From: Eupeodes corollae
Lineage: Eukaryota; Arthropoda; Insecta; Diptera; Syrphidae
Length of the DNA stretch: 64,000 nucleotides
Direction of reading: 5' to 3'
Assembly (NCBI RefSeq): GCF_945859685.1
Contig: NC_079147.1
Span: 148,824,645-148,888,644, forward strand
The notes under the pieces were generated by a model. The model was given only the letters and a program-made list of their open reading frames with translations. It had not been told where the DNA came from and made no database searches. Within the stretch, counting starts at the first letter, position 1. Every line of letters starts with the position of its first letter. Below, one piece after another: positions 11,375 through 23,753 of the stretch. Made by a program: the position numbers and the translations under genes.

Positions 11375-11800
11375 AATAAGTGGAAATTTAACAGTATCTT
11401 TGGCTGCAACATCAGCCATTTCATTGCTTTTGAACCCAGAGTGCCCTGGTATCTATGCTAATATGATGTTTTCTGTCATTGTGCACCTAACTTGTTCCAC
11501 ATAAGGGCATTGGATTGTAGCAATTTTTTTAGACTTTTCAATATTCCCAGGTTATCTAAGATTAGCAACAAGTTTAGCTTTTTGAATTGCGGCTACTTCT
11601 ACAATGTAGACGTTAGCCATTCTTAAGATAGTAATCCTTGTCAGACAAAAAGTTTGAGAATTTTGGTCCCACTTGACTACAGCATAAGAAGAGATATCAT
11701 TTTTATAAGAACCACCTGTATAAATGAAATGATCAGGGTTGACGTTTTTGATAGATATTTTTTTCGTTTTCCTTTTAGAATTCTGCAAATTTTATGTTTA
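11375..11800 (-). pseudogene. RNase H domain fragment of a LINE
   Basis: Minus-strand remnant of an RNase H domain like those at the C-terminus of I/LOA/R1-type LINEs. It reads FIYTGGSYKNDISSYAVVKWD near 11690-11750 (split here; the canonical start is YTDGS, so the first catalytic Asp is Gly), a VEVAAIQKA block containing the catalytic Glu, and IPGHSGFKSNEMADVAAKD near 11395-11450 with the terminal His and Asp. A frameshift near 11560 separates the blocks. No polymerase is attached. The unexplained frame at 11996-12193 (-) might be a further part, but I do not recognise it. Confidence 0.65.
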
Positions 11801-12394
11801 TTTAAACAAGTTTCCTTTCCAAGGAAGCGGACTGTTTTTAATTGAACCAGGTTCAAACAAACTATTTAGTTCAATTTTTATCAAGCTTTATTCTTTAAAA
11901 AATGCAGACATAGAGTTATTCATTTTATTTGTTCCTGAACTTATAATTTTACTGGCAATGTTATACAGGAATTTTTTAAATCAGGGACTTACCAGCTAAG
12001 TTAATTGCTTTTCTTTTCCAAAGTTATGAAAGAAGTGATACCCGGTTGAAAGTCTTAGAACCTCGACACTTGTTGATTTTAGTCCTCCTGAGGCTGAACG
12101 AAAGTTGATCGCAGTGCCGATGCCCTTCCAGTTTTTGAATGCTGCCCACATGTAGGTAGGTAGTAAGTCCATATTATTAAGTACCTTCAACATGTGTTAT
12201 AGCGATTCTTAGGACTATTTTAAGATGAGTTCCTGTTTTTTTTTTTTTAAATTTGCATTAGAACTCCCCTATATTTTACAAACAGTGTTGTTTTCAACAT
12301 TTGGCTTTAAAAAAAAAATCATACTATTTTATGTTATGCTCAACACTTCAGCTGTAATCTATAAACAATAAACAACTTTCAGTCCCCTTTGCAG

Positions 12395-12605
12395 TAAAAA
12401 AGTACGCTGAATAATTCTTTCAGTGCGTCACTCGACTCCGTAGAAAAGTAACTTTACAGAACCGCACGTAATAAAATCAAGCGGTGTTAAGTCGCACGAT
12501 CTTGGAGGCCACGCCACAGGCATAGCACGTGAGATACTGCAGTCAACAAAAATCTCCTTCAATTAATTGATTATTTTGTTGGATGCATGGCATGTAGCTC
12601 CAGGC
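12395..12605 (-). pseudogene. Mariner-like transposase C-terminal fragment
   Basis: Minus-strand relic with a run of about 43 uninterrupted codons: GATCHASNKIINQLKE, then AMPVAWPPRSCDLTPLDF. This is the part of the catalytic domain around the second Asp region and the conserved PPRS.DLTPLDF block of insect mariner-like transposases. The remainder toward 12395 is decayed. The Jockey-superfamily LINE starting at about 12640 abuts the broken upstream end, so it may have interrupted this copy. Confidence 0.75.
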
Positions 12606-12655
12606 CACATTGACATCCTTAAAGTCATTCACAAAAAAGCTTTGACTGTTAAATT

Positions 12656-13951
12656 ATGTCCATCTTCGTCTTCGAAGAAAAAAAATGTAAGTTAAAATGT
12701 TCTTCTGAGCGTAGTGCAGGTATTCACTATGTTTTCGTTGATGTAATTGAGAACAATGATAAATTACTCATAGGTGAAATTTACAGGCCTAATAGAAATA
12801 TATATTTATCACCTCTATATGAACTATTGGAGGAAATTACTTTGGATGGTCCCAACATTATTTTGTGTGTTGACTTTAATTGCAATTTGTTATGCGAAAA
12901 TATTTTTTCTGAGCAGATGAATAGACTTGATCTTACATCAGTTAATACAAACATCCCCACCCACTTTTTTGGCGGAGAACCAACTCTTCTTGATTTATTT
13001 CTGGTGGATGATACGAATAAAGTTTTGCTCTATGATCAGCTTTCTGCACCTGGTTTTTCCAAACATGATCTAATTTTTCTTACCTATAGTTTTATCTTCA
13101 ACCCAGTAGTAATCACATACAAATATCGAGATTTAAAAAACATTGATTACTCCCAACTCGAAGCAGATACCCGAAATATAGACTGGCACAATATTTTTAA
13201 CTTGTCTTCGTCCACTGCGCAGGTGCAGTTTTTTAATAATAATTTTTCTCAACTTTTTAATAGACACGTTGCCTTAAAAACCTTACAAAACAAATCAAAA
13301 GATCCCAACTGGTTCACCAGTGAAATACGTATTTTAATGCAGCAACGTGATCGAGCGTACAACTCGTGGAAAATGTATCGTTTACCTGAACTTAGACAAA
13401 TATATCAGTCACTTCACAATAGAGTTGTGATAGAAATTCGTTCAGCTAAGACTAGGATTTATTCGGGTAAACTTAATACCGCCGGCTTTAATAACCGACA
13501 GCTGTATAGTAATCTGCGCACCATTGGGCTTGGTAAATCAAAACATAGTCATATCGAGAATGTTGACAGTAACTTTTTGAATAGAAAATTTGTCTGTACT
13601 CCTCTGCCGAATTCTCTATCTAACTTTGAGCTTCCAGTTCAAATTTTATCAGCGCAAAATACTTCCTCCAACTTTGGCTTCACAGGTGTTAGCAGCATTG
13701 AAGTTGTTGAAAGCCTACTTTCAGTAAAGTCAAATGCCATAGGCCACGGTGAAAAGCACCCTTGCTTTTTAAAAATTATACTTCCCGTTGTGTTACCGTA
13801 TATCACTCATATTTTCAATACTATCCTTACTACTGGAGAGTTTCCTACTGACTGGAAATTGGCAAAAGTTATACCTATATCCAAAAATGCTAAGTGTAGC
13901 GAATATAGGCCAATTTCCATTTTAGCTTTTCTTTCTTTCAAAAGATCCTGA
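12656..13951 (+). pseudogene. Endonuclease C-terminus plus RT N-terminus
   Basis: 431-residue frame. Endonuclease motifs: YRPN at 43-46, VDFN at 72-75 (the family pattern is GDFN, so the Gly is changed), LLDLFLV at 111-117 and SKHDLIF at 135-141, matching the SDH-type active-site block with a Lys in place of Ser-Asp. The linker (QQRDRAYNSWK, about 228-238) and the RT fingers (WKLAKVIPI, EYRPISI) follow. The frame runs out just after EYRPISILAFLS because of a frameshift, and the polymerase continues in the adjacent frame. The apparent start Met is not biological, since the 5' part of the endonuclease is missing. Confidence 0.85.
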
Positions 13952-14472
13952 AGAATCAAAAAGGTGAGTTCCTTCAGGAAAACAATCTTTTAACTCCAAA
14001 AAAGAGTGGCTTTAGACAGAAGCATAGCTGTGTTACGGCTCTGCTTGATGTCATAGAGTACCTCCGTCAAGCATTGGATTGCGATAAAGTTAATTTTTTA
14101 GTCCTCCTTGATTTTTCGAAGGCATTTGATACTGTGGTTCACAGCAAACTCGCAAATAAACTTCGTCTGCATTATAACTTCTCCTCTGATGCAGTAAAAC
14201 TTATTTCTTCCTATTTATCCGGAAGAATGCAAGCAGTTGAAGTAGGTAACAGGTTGTCTAACTTTCTTCCAGCCACTAGTGGAGTTCCACAGGGATCAAT
14301 TCTGGGACCATTACTTTTTTCTTTATATGTAAACGACATTCCCTCCGTAATTCATAACTGCACAGTACATATGTATGCTGACGATGTACAGATGTATCTC
14401 GCCTGCGATCTTGGTCTTATTGAAGGTGGTGCTTACCGCTTAAACGAGGACCTTGAAAAACTATCAGGTTGA
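13947..14472 (+). pseudogene. Reverse transcriptase palm (family G)
   Basis: Open from ILKNQKGEF through KKSGFRQKHSCVTALL to the stop after DLEKLSG, about 175 codons. Palm motifs are intact: LLDFSKAFDTV (first catalytic Asp), SGVPQGSILGPLLFSLYVND and MYADDVQMY (catalytic Asp pair). After the stop the protein resumes in register (FNGLTLNPSKSKCLVIS), stops again near 14530, then continues with YVNSARNLGVIF to about 14760. Only three or four point lesions separate this polymerase from an open frame, which suggests fairly recent activity. Confidence 0.85.
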
Positions 14473-15199
14473 GCACAGTTTAACGGACTGACATTAAATC
14501 CATCTAAATCTAAGTGTTTAGTTATATCTTAAAGAGTTCTGGATTTGTCATACTTCCCACAAATTATTTTAAACAATGCAACTATTGAATATGTGAACTC
14601 TGCTCGGAATCTTGGAGTCATTTTTACTCGTAATTTGACATGGGATAAGCATATTAACGCTATAATTGGAAAATCATACGGAGTATTAAGAATGGTTGGG
14701 GTCTCCCAGGCTTATACACCTATGAAGACGCGTGCAATGCTTGCAAAAAAGTTTAATTCTTCCAATTTTGGTCTAAGGCTGCGAAATTTTTTCGAGTTGT
14801 AACTTTGCATGCAAAAGTAAGCTTAACGTCATTTTCAACAGCATCATCAGATACATTTATGGGCTTCGTAGATACGACAGAGTATCTCATTTTACAAATA
14901 GTTTACTTCACATGCCACTAGAGAACTATTTTCAGTTTCGTACCTTATCATTGTTTTCCGATGTCCTGCTTACACACCAACTACCCTACCTTTTTGAGAG
15001 AATAAGAAGGGCTTCTTCAACAAAGACTTACTTCAGGAAGCTTGTGACGTATAATAATTTTTTATCTTGGAAACAAAATTTAGTTGAAGGAGTTATTTAC
15101 AATTTTTGTGTCGGGAAGTGGCAATTTGAACGGGAGACCACGCCCTGTAAATAACGAATTTTTGTTTCTTTTCATTTTAATTACCAACCTTTGGCGAAA

Positions 15200-17040
15200 T
15201 TTAAAGTGCAACATAATTTTGAGGATCAGTTACGGTATTTGACATTACAATTATATTAGATTTATTAACTGCGGTATTTAAGACACTACTTTTGTTAGTA
15301 GGTTTTGCACTTTTTATGTTTCTGTTGTCGTGGAGTTAATGGGTGTCGAAAATTCTCAATAACCCATATCAGTCCGAACCATAAAGAAAGTGTTATAAAA
15401 CTTCATTGATTTTGATAATTCTACAATTTAAATATTTTGTTATTAAATAATACATACGTTCAGACGATTTTGTCAAAATAAACACGGAACCAAAAGCAAT
15501 TTCAATACCAAAACAATGTAGTGGGCATTACCACCTAGAATATCAGGTCCAATCTACAAATAAGCAGACCGATAACGATAGCAATACCAGACTCCCGAAA
15601 ATTGAGTTTGAGTTTTTTCCGTCAAAAAAAGGTCACATTTTCCTGGCAAACTTTCTCATTCTCTGGATTTTTGGATTTATCTTTTTGTAGCGTTTTTCGC
15701 ATCTATAAAATTGCAAAAATGAACAAAACATATTATTTTTGCTAAATACTTTTCAACCTAATTTTTAACATTCTGCGTTAACTGCACCGAAATGTCTGAA
15801 AAATATTGTATCTAAGCTCTTAAATATACATATTTTGAAAACTGTTGGAAACTTGAAATGCTTTGATAAATAAGGAGTCGTCGAGTTTTCTAAAAAAGCC
15901 TAATAGGTAACTAAATTTGTTACACATTATTCTATTTAAATTTTGTGAGCCCCCTATAGGGAACATAAAAGAACATTTGTAAGGGATGATCAAAAACTCA
16001 TCTTTATGTCTTTAAGTGTGTTGATTAAAAGTCTGAATTCGACCTTGCATCATTGTGGGTTTCATCCAACCTCCTTATATAGAATTGAAAATTAGAATTT
16101 CTCTACGTTTCAAGGTTTCTAGAATCTGAATGATGAATAAATTGATAGTTGAATTGTTGAAAAAAGTTGAAAAACAATTTAGGAAATTAAAATAAAAGCA
16201 AATTCTATGTAACATTAATATAAAGTATAAAATACAATTCTAATTAACGCCAAAAATAGACCTACCTACATAAAATAAAGCAATTAACGAAATTGAAATC
16301 CAACGAACAAACTATCTATATGCATGCCTTTGGCATAAAATAGACTGAAACAAAATTTGTCGCCTAAAATTAATTAATTTTATTTTTATTTCTTAGTTAT
16401 ATTTGACCATTGACCTAAAAATTAAATGAAAAAAATATCACATCACTAAAATAATTTACTCTTGCCCTGAAATGGCAGACAAATTAATAAAATTGCAGTT
16501 TAACGACCTGTAACCACTTTAATCCGCATTTCCATAGAAATATTTTAATTTTAATACTCAACAATTATTTTGAAGCTCCATAATATTAAATCAAAATAAA
16601 TTGACTTAAACCTGACATCTATCAAACCCATGACAATATGGACGTTAACAATTAATTCCACACCGTTTGGTATAATTGTGGCGTTCGTGTCGTGTCGGGT
16701 GCTTTGAAAGCAATGACAGTTGTTAGCCTGTCAAATTGTTGTGTGCAAGTTTAATTGTTCACATAAATACTCATGCAAAAACACATAAACCAGAAACCAT
16801 TGAAAAATGAGGATACAAAAAAAAAAAACAAATAAAATTTAAGAATCATAATAAAATGAAAACCCCATGACCAGTGACGCAGAACATGACTTTTCTGACA
16901 GAAAACGTTAAATAATGTCATCTTAGCCTAACCACATGTCGCACAAAAAGGCATTCGAATATTACGTTGATGTTCAACCCAACGAGACGCAACGCCACAA
17001 GAAATGCCGAAACAAGACGACAAAAACAGTTGTATTTAAG
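15200..17040. other. No gene recognised
   Basis: Mostly AT-rich. A short PAL-like remnant is at 16075-16130. The part from about 16600 to 17040 is less AT-rich and shows no repeat signature, so it may be low-copy DNA, but no gene structure is visible. Confidence 0.4.
16075..16130 (+). repeat. PAL repeat fragment
   Basis: Short stretch reading 'AATTTCTCTACGTTTCAAGG' followed by 'TTTCTAGAATCTGAATGATG', similar to the conserved 'ATTTCTCGACGTTTCAAGG' segment of PAL copies at 29501 and 33820. Too short for certainty. Confidence 0.4.
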
Positions 17041-17042
17041 TT

Positions 17043-17603
17043 GTGGTTATTTTGAAGAACATCAGGCAGGTGACTCTTCTCGTTCCGTCTCCGATATCTC
17101 ATAAAGAGTTGCTTCGCTTTTTTTTTTTGGGGAAACTCGAAAGCATTCCCAAAACATGCTATGGTGACGTCGAATTGCTCAACCATTCATCACACTTGCA
17201 GAGGAAAACTGTAGACGTAGCAAAATCACTTCCAGATGGCATTGCAGAAGACGTAACTTGTCAACCAACTAGAAGAAACAACAACAAAAAAAAAGATTTC
17301 ACCTATGAAACTCATGGGAACATACGCACACGTAAACCTTTTTGGCTGCAGTTGTGCTCCTGTTTTGAGCAATTTGTCACTCGTACACCAAGGATATTTG
17401 GTTTGTTCGGCGGCGGTAGTTGGTCTCTGTTGGGTTGTGCTCTTCATTTCGATGCACCCTGTGGGATTGAAATCCACACTCTTAATAGCATTCTTCCTTT
17501 CCTCATACTCCTTATAGATTCTAAACAGGGTTTAATTGGGTTGAATGGGCTGAACAAAAAATGTTGGCACCGAACTATACACTCGACAAAACTTAATTGT
17601 TAA
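17043..17603 (+). other. Unidentified 186-codon open frame
   Basis: The longest open frame in the window that does not look like a transposable-element protein. It lies in a less AT-rich stretch. I recognise no domain; there is an Asn/Lys-rich segment (RRNNNKKKDF) near the middle and a hydrophobic patch near residues 150-160. The opposite strand is also open over 17226-17477. No splice sites or promoter could be assigned with confidence. It may be a chance frame or part of an exon. Confidence 0.2.
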
Positions 17604-17734
17604 ATAATAATACTGACATCAACCCAAACCTTTTAATAAATTAAAATTAAGATTTTGATAAAACTAATAATTTTTTATTAACCATTTGTTTTCTTTAGAT
17701 TTGAAAAGAAAAAAAAACTGTATCTTTAACTTGA

Positions 17735-19255
17735 TTTCATTTTTGTGAATATTTATTTATTCATTCATCCATCAAAGAACAACTAAAAGACTAATAGATA
17801 CCAATATTTCAATATAACTGCAATAATATATGTATACAAAAATAAAAATAACAAAAATATAGAAATATATACAAACGTCAAGTAGATCTAAGTACATTAA
17901 AAAAATACATTTAAAAGGTATCTCCAGCGCAAATTCTAAAAAAGTCCAAACTAATACAAACTGAATTTGCTCCTTTGATGCAACGAGAAATCGGTTCATT
18001 ACGACCATAGTTAGATCTATAAAATTGCTCATAAAAAGGAATATTATCTTTGGAATTAAAACCAGGCACAGGTTCCAAACTAAGTTGCAGTACTCAAGTA
18101 AAGATCGAACGAGAGAAACATAAACAGTTTTTATGATATACGGATCTGTAAATTCCTTACTATTTCTTTTGATGAACCCTAACATTTGGTAAGATTTATT
18201 TATGATATAGTCCATATGAGGAAAAAAAGAAAGCTTACTAGTAGTATCAAGGATAACACCTAAATCTTTCTTTTGTGCAACACGATCCAATATAGAACTA
18301 TCAATTTGATACTCGAAAGCAAGGCATAACCTGGCATTTTGAAATATTAAGATATAAGGAGTTTATGTTACACCAATCTGCCAATTTATTTAAGTCATCA
18401 TTTAATACAAGGATATAGTTTAAGGTCGTCCGCAAAAAGAAGACACTGAGAATTTTTGAAAATGTTGGGAATATCGTTTACAAAAAGCAGGAACATTAGA
18501 GGGCCTAAGTGGCTACCCTGAGGGACACCAGATGGAACCAATATTTGATTAGAGTGGTACTCGTCAATTTTAACGACTTGAACTCTCGAAGTTAAATAGG
18601 ATTTCAACCAATCCAGAAACTTAGAATGAAATCCTAGTTTCAAAAGTTTGTGTAATAGAATATGATGATTATCACGGTCAAATGCTTTAGCAAAACCAGT
18701 AAAAATTATATCAGTCTGACTATAAGATTCAAAATTATTAATTATATAGTTAGTCATTAATGTAAGATTAGTGGTTGTAGATCTTCCAGATATAAAGCAG
18801 TGTTGGAAATCGCATACAAAATCTTTTAATTGAAAAGTGAGCTTGTCACAAACTAATTTCTCAAATAACTTAGGAAGAGCAGATATTTTGCTGATTGATC
18901 TATAATTTGTAATTTCTTGTTTAGATCCAGATTCAAAAATTGGTGTAATATCAGACAGTTTCCAACATTCTAAAAATTCACCTTTCGAGAGCGATAGGTT
19001 GAAAATGGCTGTCAATGGAATAGCTAAAGATGAGGCACATTTAAGCAATAAAATTTGCGGGCCAGCATTTGTGTTGGTATCTAAACGTAGTAAGGCTGAT
19101 TCTTCACCGGCTGATTCAGAAACCGTCAGAACCACAGACCCTATGTTAACGATAGAAGAAAATTGGTAAACAAACATTTGTTGGAGTGTTTGTGGAGTAA
19201 ACAGACTGAAAATAAACAGCAAATAAGTTACAAACTTCTTCAACATCACTCGTTG
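17735..19255 (-). mobile_element. Jockey-type LINE, 5'-truncated
   Basis: Minus-strand non-LTR retrotransposon with reverse transcriptase (19249-18398), a frameshift at about 18390, and the C-terminal region (18290-17772: KKDLGVILD, then LLEYCNLVW). No endonuclease. The 3' end has a GAATGAATAAATAAATATTC stretch at about 17745-17765, resembling the GAATGAAT tail of the LINE at 9466-11165, which supports a common family. It lies just upstream of, and opposite to, a Ty3/gypsy fragment. Confidence 0.85.
18398..19249 (-). pseudogene. Reverse transcriptase (Jockey-type)
   Basis: 283-residue frame. RT motifs in order: ITNYRSIS at 113-120, HCFISGRSTTTNL (canonical GF.....ST) about 150-162, FTGFAKAFD at 183-191, SGVPQGSHLGPL at 240-251, FADDLKL at 272-278. 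The first catalytic block is normally YTDFSKAFD; here the Asp at 185 is Gly, which should abolish polymerase activity even though the frame is open. The first 40 residues lack RT motifs. The remainder of the protein is at 17772-18290 after a frameshift. Confidence 0.85.
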
Positions 19256-19424
19256 ATTTATTGAGATACTTCATGCAGCTTGGATACCCATTGCTTGCAA
19301 CAAATTGAACAAATGGTTGAAAAGTAAAAATTCAAGCAATAATTTTTTGGATTTTTGCTTTTTCGTAATGATTATAATGTTAAACGAAAATAATCTTATT
19401 AACAATATGTTTGGAGTGTTGAAA

Positions 19425-20345
19425 CAGAAAAGTTAGTTGCGGATACTTTGTCACGAGTGAAAGGAATCAGTTGGTCAGCTTTGATGTACTGGTATCGTTT
19501 CAAACAAGTAATACCGAACTTAAAAACATTATAAGATCGATTCCTGCTTTATAGATAATAAAAGTTCCGCTACCAAATTAAAAATAGCAAATGGTTTGGG
19601 ATGTGTCTAAACGTGTCTCAAGACTATTTGTTTGATTCTCTGCACCTTTTAAGCCACCCAGGCAGATACGTTTCCGTGGAATTAGTTGTGTCGAGATTTG
19701 TCTGGCCTTCAATTCGCAAAAACTGCAGAGCATGGGCACAGTCATGCATTATTCAGCCATCTTCGAGGTTCGAGCACATTCGTGTGGACTTTTTCGGACC
19801 ATATTGCCATATTCACGTGGTAAAACATTTTACATTACTATCGTCGTTAGGTATTTTTGCTTGCAGGGTGCCTACCCCGTTGAAGACTCAACTTCTGAAA
19901 CACTTGCTATTACTCTCTAACAAATGTGTATGGTATCAATCATATAACGACAATTGCTTACCATCCTCCAGCTAACGGTGTTGTTGAAATGTTCCATTGA
20001 TAGCTAAAAACGGTTTTAAAATGCCATTGAATACCATCTTGAGCCGATGAACTCCTTTGTATTACTAAGACTCAACGCGTCATACTAAGAGGACCTACAT
20101 ACATGCCACTGTAAGCGAAATGCCATATGGAGAACCCGTTCGACTACCAGTTGAATTTGTGCCAACAAGAAGAGATAGCGTCAGTGATAACAAAACGTTT
20201 GTAAATTAAATCCGATCCCACTTCAAGCACCTGACACCAATACCACCAGCATCGCGTCATGGTCGAAAGAAAATCTTTGTGTTGAAAGAACTACCAACTG
20301 CTTTTTATGTTTTTGTAAAAATAATAGCTGTCAGAATTGGACTTC
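19425..20345 (+). pseudogene. Ty3/gypsy pol relic: RNase H end and integrase
   Basis: Remnant of an LTR retrotransposon polyprotein. VADTLSRV near 19440 is the usual end of RNase H. From 19601 a 124-residue frame has the integrase zinc-finger region (HLLSHPGRYVSVELVVSRF, then RAWAQSCI) and then a catalytic-core start (RFEHIRVDFFGPY). The second Cys of the finger and about a dozen residues are deleted. The integrase resumes near 19965 (AYHPPANGVVEMFH, where the catalytic Glu is expected) and ends with SRHGRKKIFVLKEL near 20250. Most of the core is lost by frameshifts. The pattern suggests a CsRn1-like lineage, tentatively. No LTRs were found. Confidence 0.75.
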
Positions 20346-20559
20346 AACATGCCCATTTTCGGTAGGCGTTACAGCTTCAATTGTATGACTTATAAAGCAA
20401 TGATAATACTTATGATGCTTATTTAGACTCTTTTCAAAACCAATCATAGCTTAATACTTATTACAAATGCTGATCAATTTCCTCACTTATCTCACATTAA
20501 CCTAGGAACCTCTAAATCTTCCACACTTCATAAAATTATAAAAGTTGACGACGATTGTG

Positions 20560-21140
20560 CCAAGAATCTTTCATATTCATTGTCTATTCTGTTTGGCCAG
20601 TCATTTAAATGTTCTTATTTTCCAGTTTTAAGGAAAAAGCTATTCGTTTTTATTTTAAAATCGATGACATTAATATCCGCAAATAACGTGAAAATATTCG
20701 AATAATTAATTCCTTAACACACTGCGAACTATTACAAGGTGATCTACTTCGACAATGGGAATGTTGCAATACCAATCGTTTAATGTTTAATATTGACAAG
20801 TTGAGCTTCACACGCAAAAATAATATACTTGAAAATGGATGCTTTACAATCATGTTAACCTCTTGAACTTGGAAAAACTCTCTAACTGCTCTGTTCATAC
20901 CTTTTCATACTTTAGACTCAAAGTTAATTTTAGTGATCATATTTACTACATTTAAAAAAAAGAGCTAATAAAACTCTGGGCCTTTGGAAACTCAAAGATT
21001 TTTAAGTCCTTAAGAATCTTATAATCAGATCAGTCCTTCAGTACAATTGCTTAATTTGGGCTCCCTATTACTCCACTAATATTCATAGATTTGAAGGTTT
21101 CCAAAAAAAGATTCTTTATGTTTTCTCTACGTTTTCTCCA
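20560..21140 (+). pseudogene. Jockey-type reverse transcriptase fragments
   Basis: Decayed plus-strand LINE. A short RT-finger piece (20560-20630, reading like the helix before the 'WK' motif) is joined by a deletion to the region just after the polymerase active site (20690-20830: LLQGDLLRQWE, NTNRLMFNIDK, FTRKNNIL) and then to the C-terminal region (20905-21140: SKVNFSDHIYYI, KRFFMFSLRF). The palm motifs themselves are deleted. It follows the Ty3/gypsy relic by about 200 bases. Confidence 0.6.
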
Positions 21141-22550
21141 ATAGGCACATGGAGTTGCTTTGCCTTCTTATTCTAATAGGCTTAAACGAATATGTTTTCA
21201 ACTTTACTTTATTGTTCGAATTCAAATCTTCATCAGATTTGTGTCGATTCGACTTTGATTTTAGCCAAAATAACATAAGAATTCGGGTGCCAATTCGAAC
21301 AAATTTCAGCCGATCAAACTATGGTTCTTAAAGTCCAATCAACCAGTTAATAAAAACTTACAATGACAATAGCGTGTTTCAAAATCATTTTTTTATCATT
21401 GTATGTACATACATATATTTTTAAGAGTAATGTTTAACGTATCCATATAATTTCAAACGTATTGAGGGCCAGTTATAACTATCATAGAAATCGATCCAAA
21501 AAAATGTTTGAATCGATATTTGAAGGTGTATCCCTTCGATTCGGAAATCACACAAAGAATATTTTTCAGAAAAAACGTGTAACTATGCATTTATTTTTCT
21601 CGAAAAATTTATATTTCAATTTTCCGAACGAAAATTCGTTTTCCCGAACAGCTGATACTTTTAAGTTCAAAAGTGAAACGAATCTGATTTGTGTTTTAAA
21701 TCCATAATTCCAATGACAGATTTCTGTCAGTAAATATTTTTCGGTGGATTTAAATCATGAAATTATTTTCAATGACAGACATTTTTATTGATAGTTATAA
21801 ATGATGAAAACCAATGGAGTAGATTATTTAGTTATAAGTTTTTTTGTTAACTTAGCGTTAATATTGAACGTAATAAATAAATGAGGAAAGTTCACAAAAT
21901 ACGCGATTTTGAAATACAAATGTAGTAATTTCCTGAAGTGAGATGTGAAGTTATTGATTTATGTTTGCTTTGTCCATTGCATTCTGTATTGCTTGTATTT
22001 GCCGCTTTGAAAAATTCTGCACTAATTAAAGAAATCATTAGATTATTTGAATGTTTGCTAATAAAGATATTGAAAGATTTACTAGCGAAAAACAAAAAAT
22101 TGCAGCAAATGAGGCTCAGAAAAAAAAATATGGCTTTTACTATGTCACGCGAGCACGATGAGCATGAAATAATTCTTTTTTTGAAGGAACAAATTTATGA
22201 CAAATAAAACGATAAAATGTATGCGACATCATCATGTCAAATTAAAATTGTTTTTCTAAGGTCAAACGTAACCAGCATGACGCTTCTGTAATGGATTGAC
22301 TAAAAATTTCACTTCAAAGTGTCCCATTTAGCTATTTTTGGCAACAAACAGTTGTTACGTTGTATAGCATAGAGAAGTGGTAGAGTAATTGGTAAAGGGT
22401 TTAAAATAGATGGATTTTTATTCTTGAAACAAACAAAGTCAAGACCACACAAAACTGCCTTAGGGCCAATACCATCGGTTTGAAAGAAGGTTAAAATGTG
22501 CTCTCTGCAAGTTTACATTTTAATCCTTAGTATTGTTTTTTTTTTTGGCA
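21141..22550. other. No gene recognised
   Basis: AT-rich. Short open frames at 21462-21707 and 21938-22207 (+) and 21892-22095 (-) have no recognisable domain. Repeated 'TTCGAA/TTCGNNTTC' words occur at 21195-21300 but no element could be delimited. Confidence 0.4.
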
Positions 22551-23170
22551 GAATTGGAGAGCGTGTCTGAAAAACTTCTGACAAAAATTATCAATAGAAA
22601 CAGTGCGAGACTCTATAGGTCGATGATCACAACATTTATAGACTGGAATTTAAGCTGAACTCGGATATTTTAAGTGATATTTCTACTGATGTTAACGCCA
22701 AAAAATGAAACAGCAACAAAACTTACGGCACGATTAACTCGATTCTTAAAAAAAAGCCAACAGACAGCTATGAACGTTTGCATAATGCGCTAATGAATAT
22801 GGCATGTGTATAGCACTCAATCAATTATAATGAAAACAGCAATGGATTACTAACGATATAAGAAACGCATGTATTGAAAGGGATAGACTATACAGAAAAT
22901 TTAAAAATAATAAGAGAAACCAAGAATACGAAAAGTAATTCAAAAAATTCCGAAACGAATTAAACAGACGGATCAACCAAACAAAATCAGGGTATTATAA
23001 AGAAAAATTGTATGAAGCAAAATCGAACCCAAAAGAAACCTGGAACCTAGTAAATACAATATTAAGAAAAAAATTAAATAATTTAGACGAAATTATATCA
23101 AAAAATATTGTTAACACAGAAAACTTTGAAGACCTCGCAAATCAGTTTGCAAAAAAAATATCCTTCGAAA

Positions 23171-23182
23171 GAGAGAGAGAGA
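23171..23182. repeat. (GA)6 microsatellite
   Basis: Short dinucleotide run inside the linker of the LINE at 22551-24915; a plausible site of frameshifting. Confidence 0.8.
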
Positions 23183-23303
23183 AGTAGCCAACACAGTACA
23201 TTAATGTTACCAGAAAACCTTTCAAGGCCATTCAAACAGAACAAACCGCTCAATTTATTTTGAGGAAGCTACTATAAGAAAGATAAAAAATATCCTTAGA
23301 TTA

Positions 23304-23753
23304 ATGAATGAACGTAAATCACCAGGAATCGATGGAATCAGGCCAAAGGATTTAAAAAACAATGCTAAATCACTAGCTCCACCAATAACCAATATAGTCA
23401 ACATGAGCCTCCACAAATCGACAGTTCCAAACCTGCTTAAAACATCAATTGTAAGACCTATACACAAAAGCGACAAGAAAAGTGAAATAAGTAATTATAG
23501 GCCAATATCCGTTCTTTCATCGATAGATAAGGTTCTTGAAGAAGTTGTTTCGAAAAGATTGTACAATTATTTAAAGAAGTATAAGCTTCTAGAAAAGACT
23601 GCAAATAATAAGTTATATACAAGTCTGGATAAAAACCAGAACTCAATAGTGGTATTTATTGACTTTAAAAAAGCTTTCTATATCCTAAGTCACAAAAATA
23701 TCTTAAGTCAGTTGAAAAAGTTGGAGTATGAGGTTTCTGCTGAATTGGTTTGA
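23304..23753 (+). pseudogene. Reverse transcriptase fingers
   Basis: 149-residue frame with KSPGIDGIRPKDLKN at 4-18, IVRPIHKSDKKSEISNYRPIS about 51-71, and VVFIDFKKAFYILSH, where the usual FDxVxH reads FYILSH, so the residue after KAF is changed. About 20 residues between LEKTANNKLY and the palm seem deleted relative to related LINEs. The palm continues at 23728-23991 in the next frame, with GVPQGSKLGLLLF and an intact YADDTSI. Confidence 0.8.

Larger units (their letters stand above)
12640..15200 (+). mobile_element. Jockey-superfamily LINE, well preserved (family G/H)
   Basis: The best-preserved long LINE here. It has the C-terminal half of an APE-type endonuclease, the linker and a complete reverse transcriptase, with few lesions: one frameshift near 13945, stops near 14470 and 14530, and a deletion near 14770. 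It is 5' truncated within the endonuclease. A minus-strand relative lies at 61660-63797 (shared YRDLKN, LRTIGLGKSKH / LREIGIGKQSK, SARNLGVIF / TARNLGVVF). The 3' untranslated part probably runs on past 15154 but its end is not clear. Confidence 0.85.
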
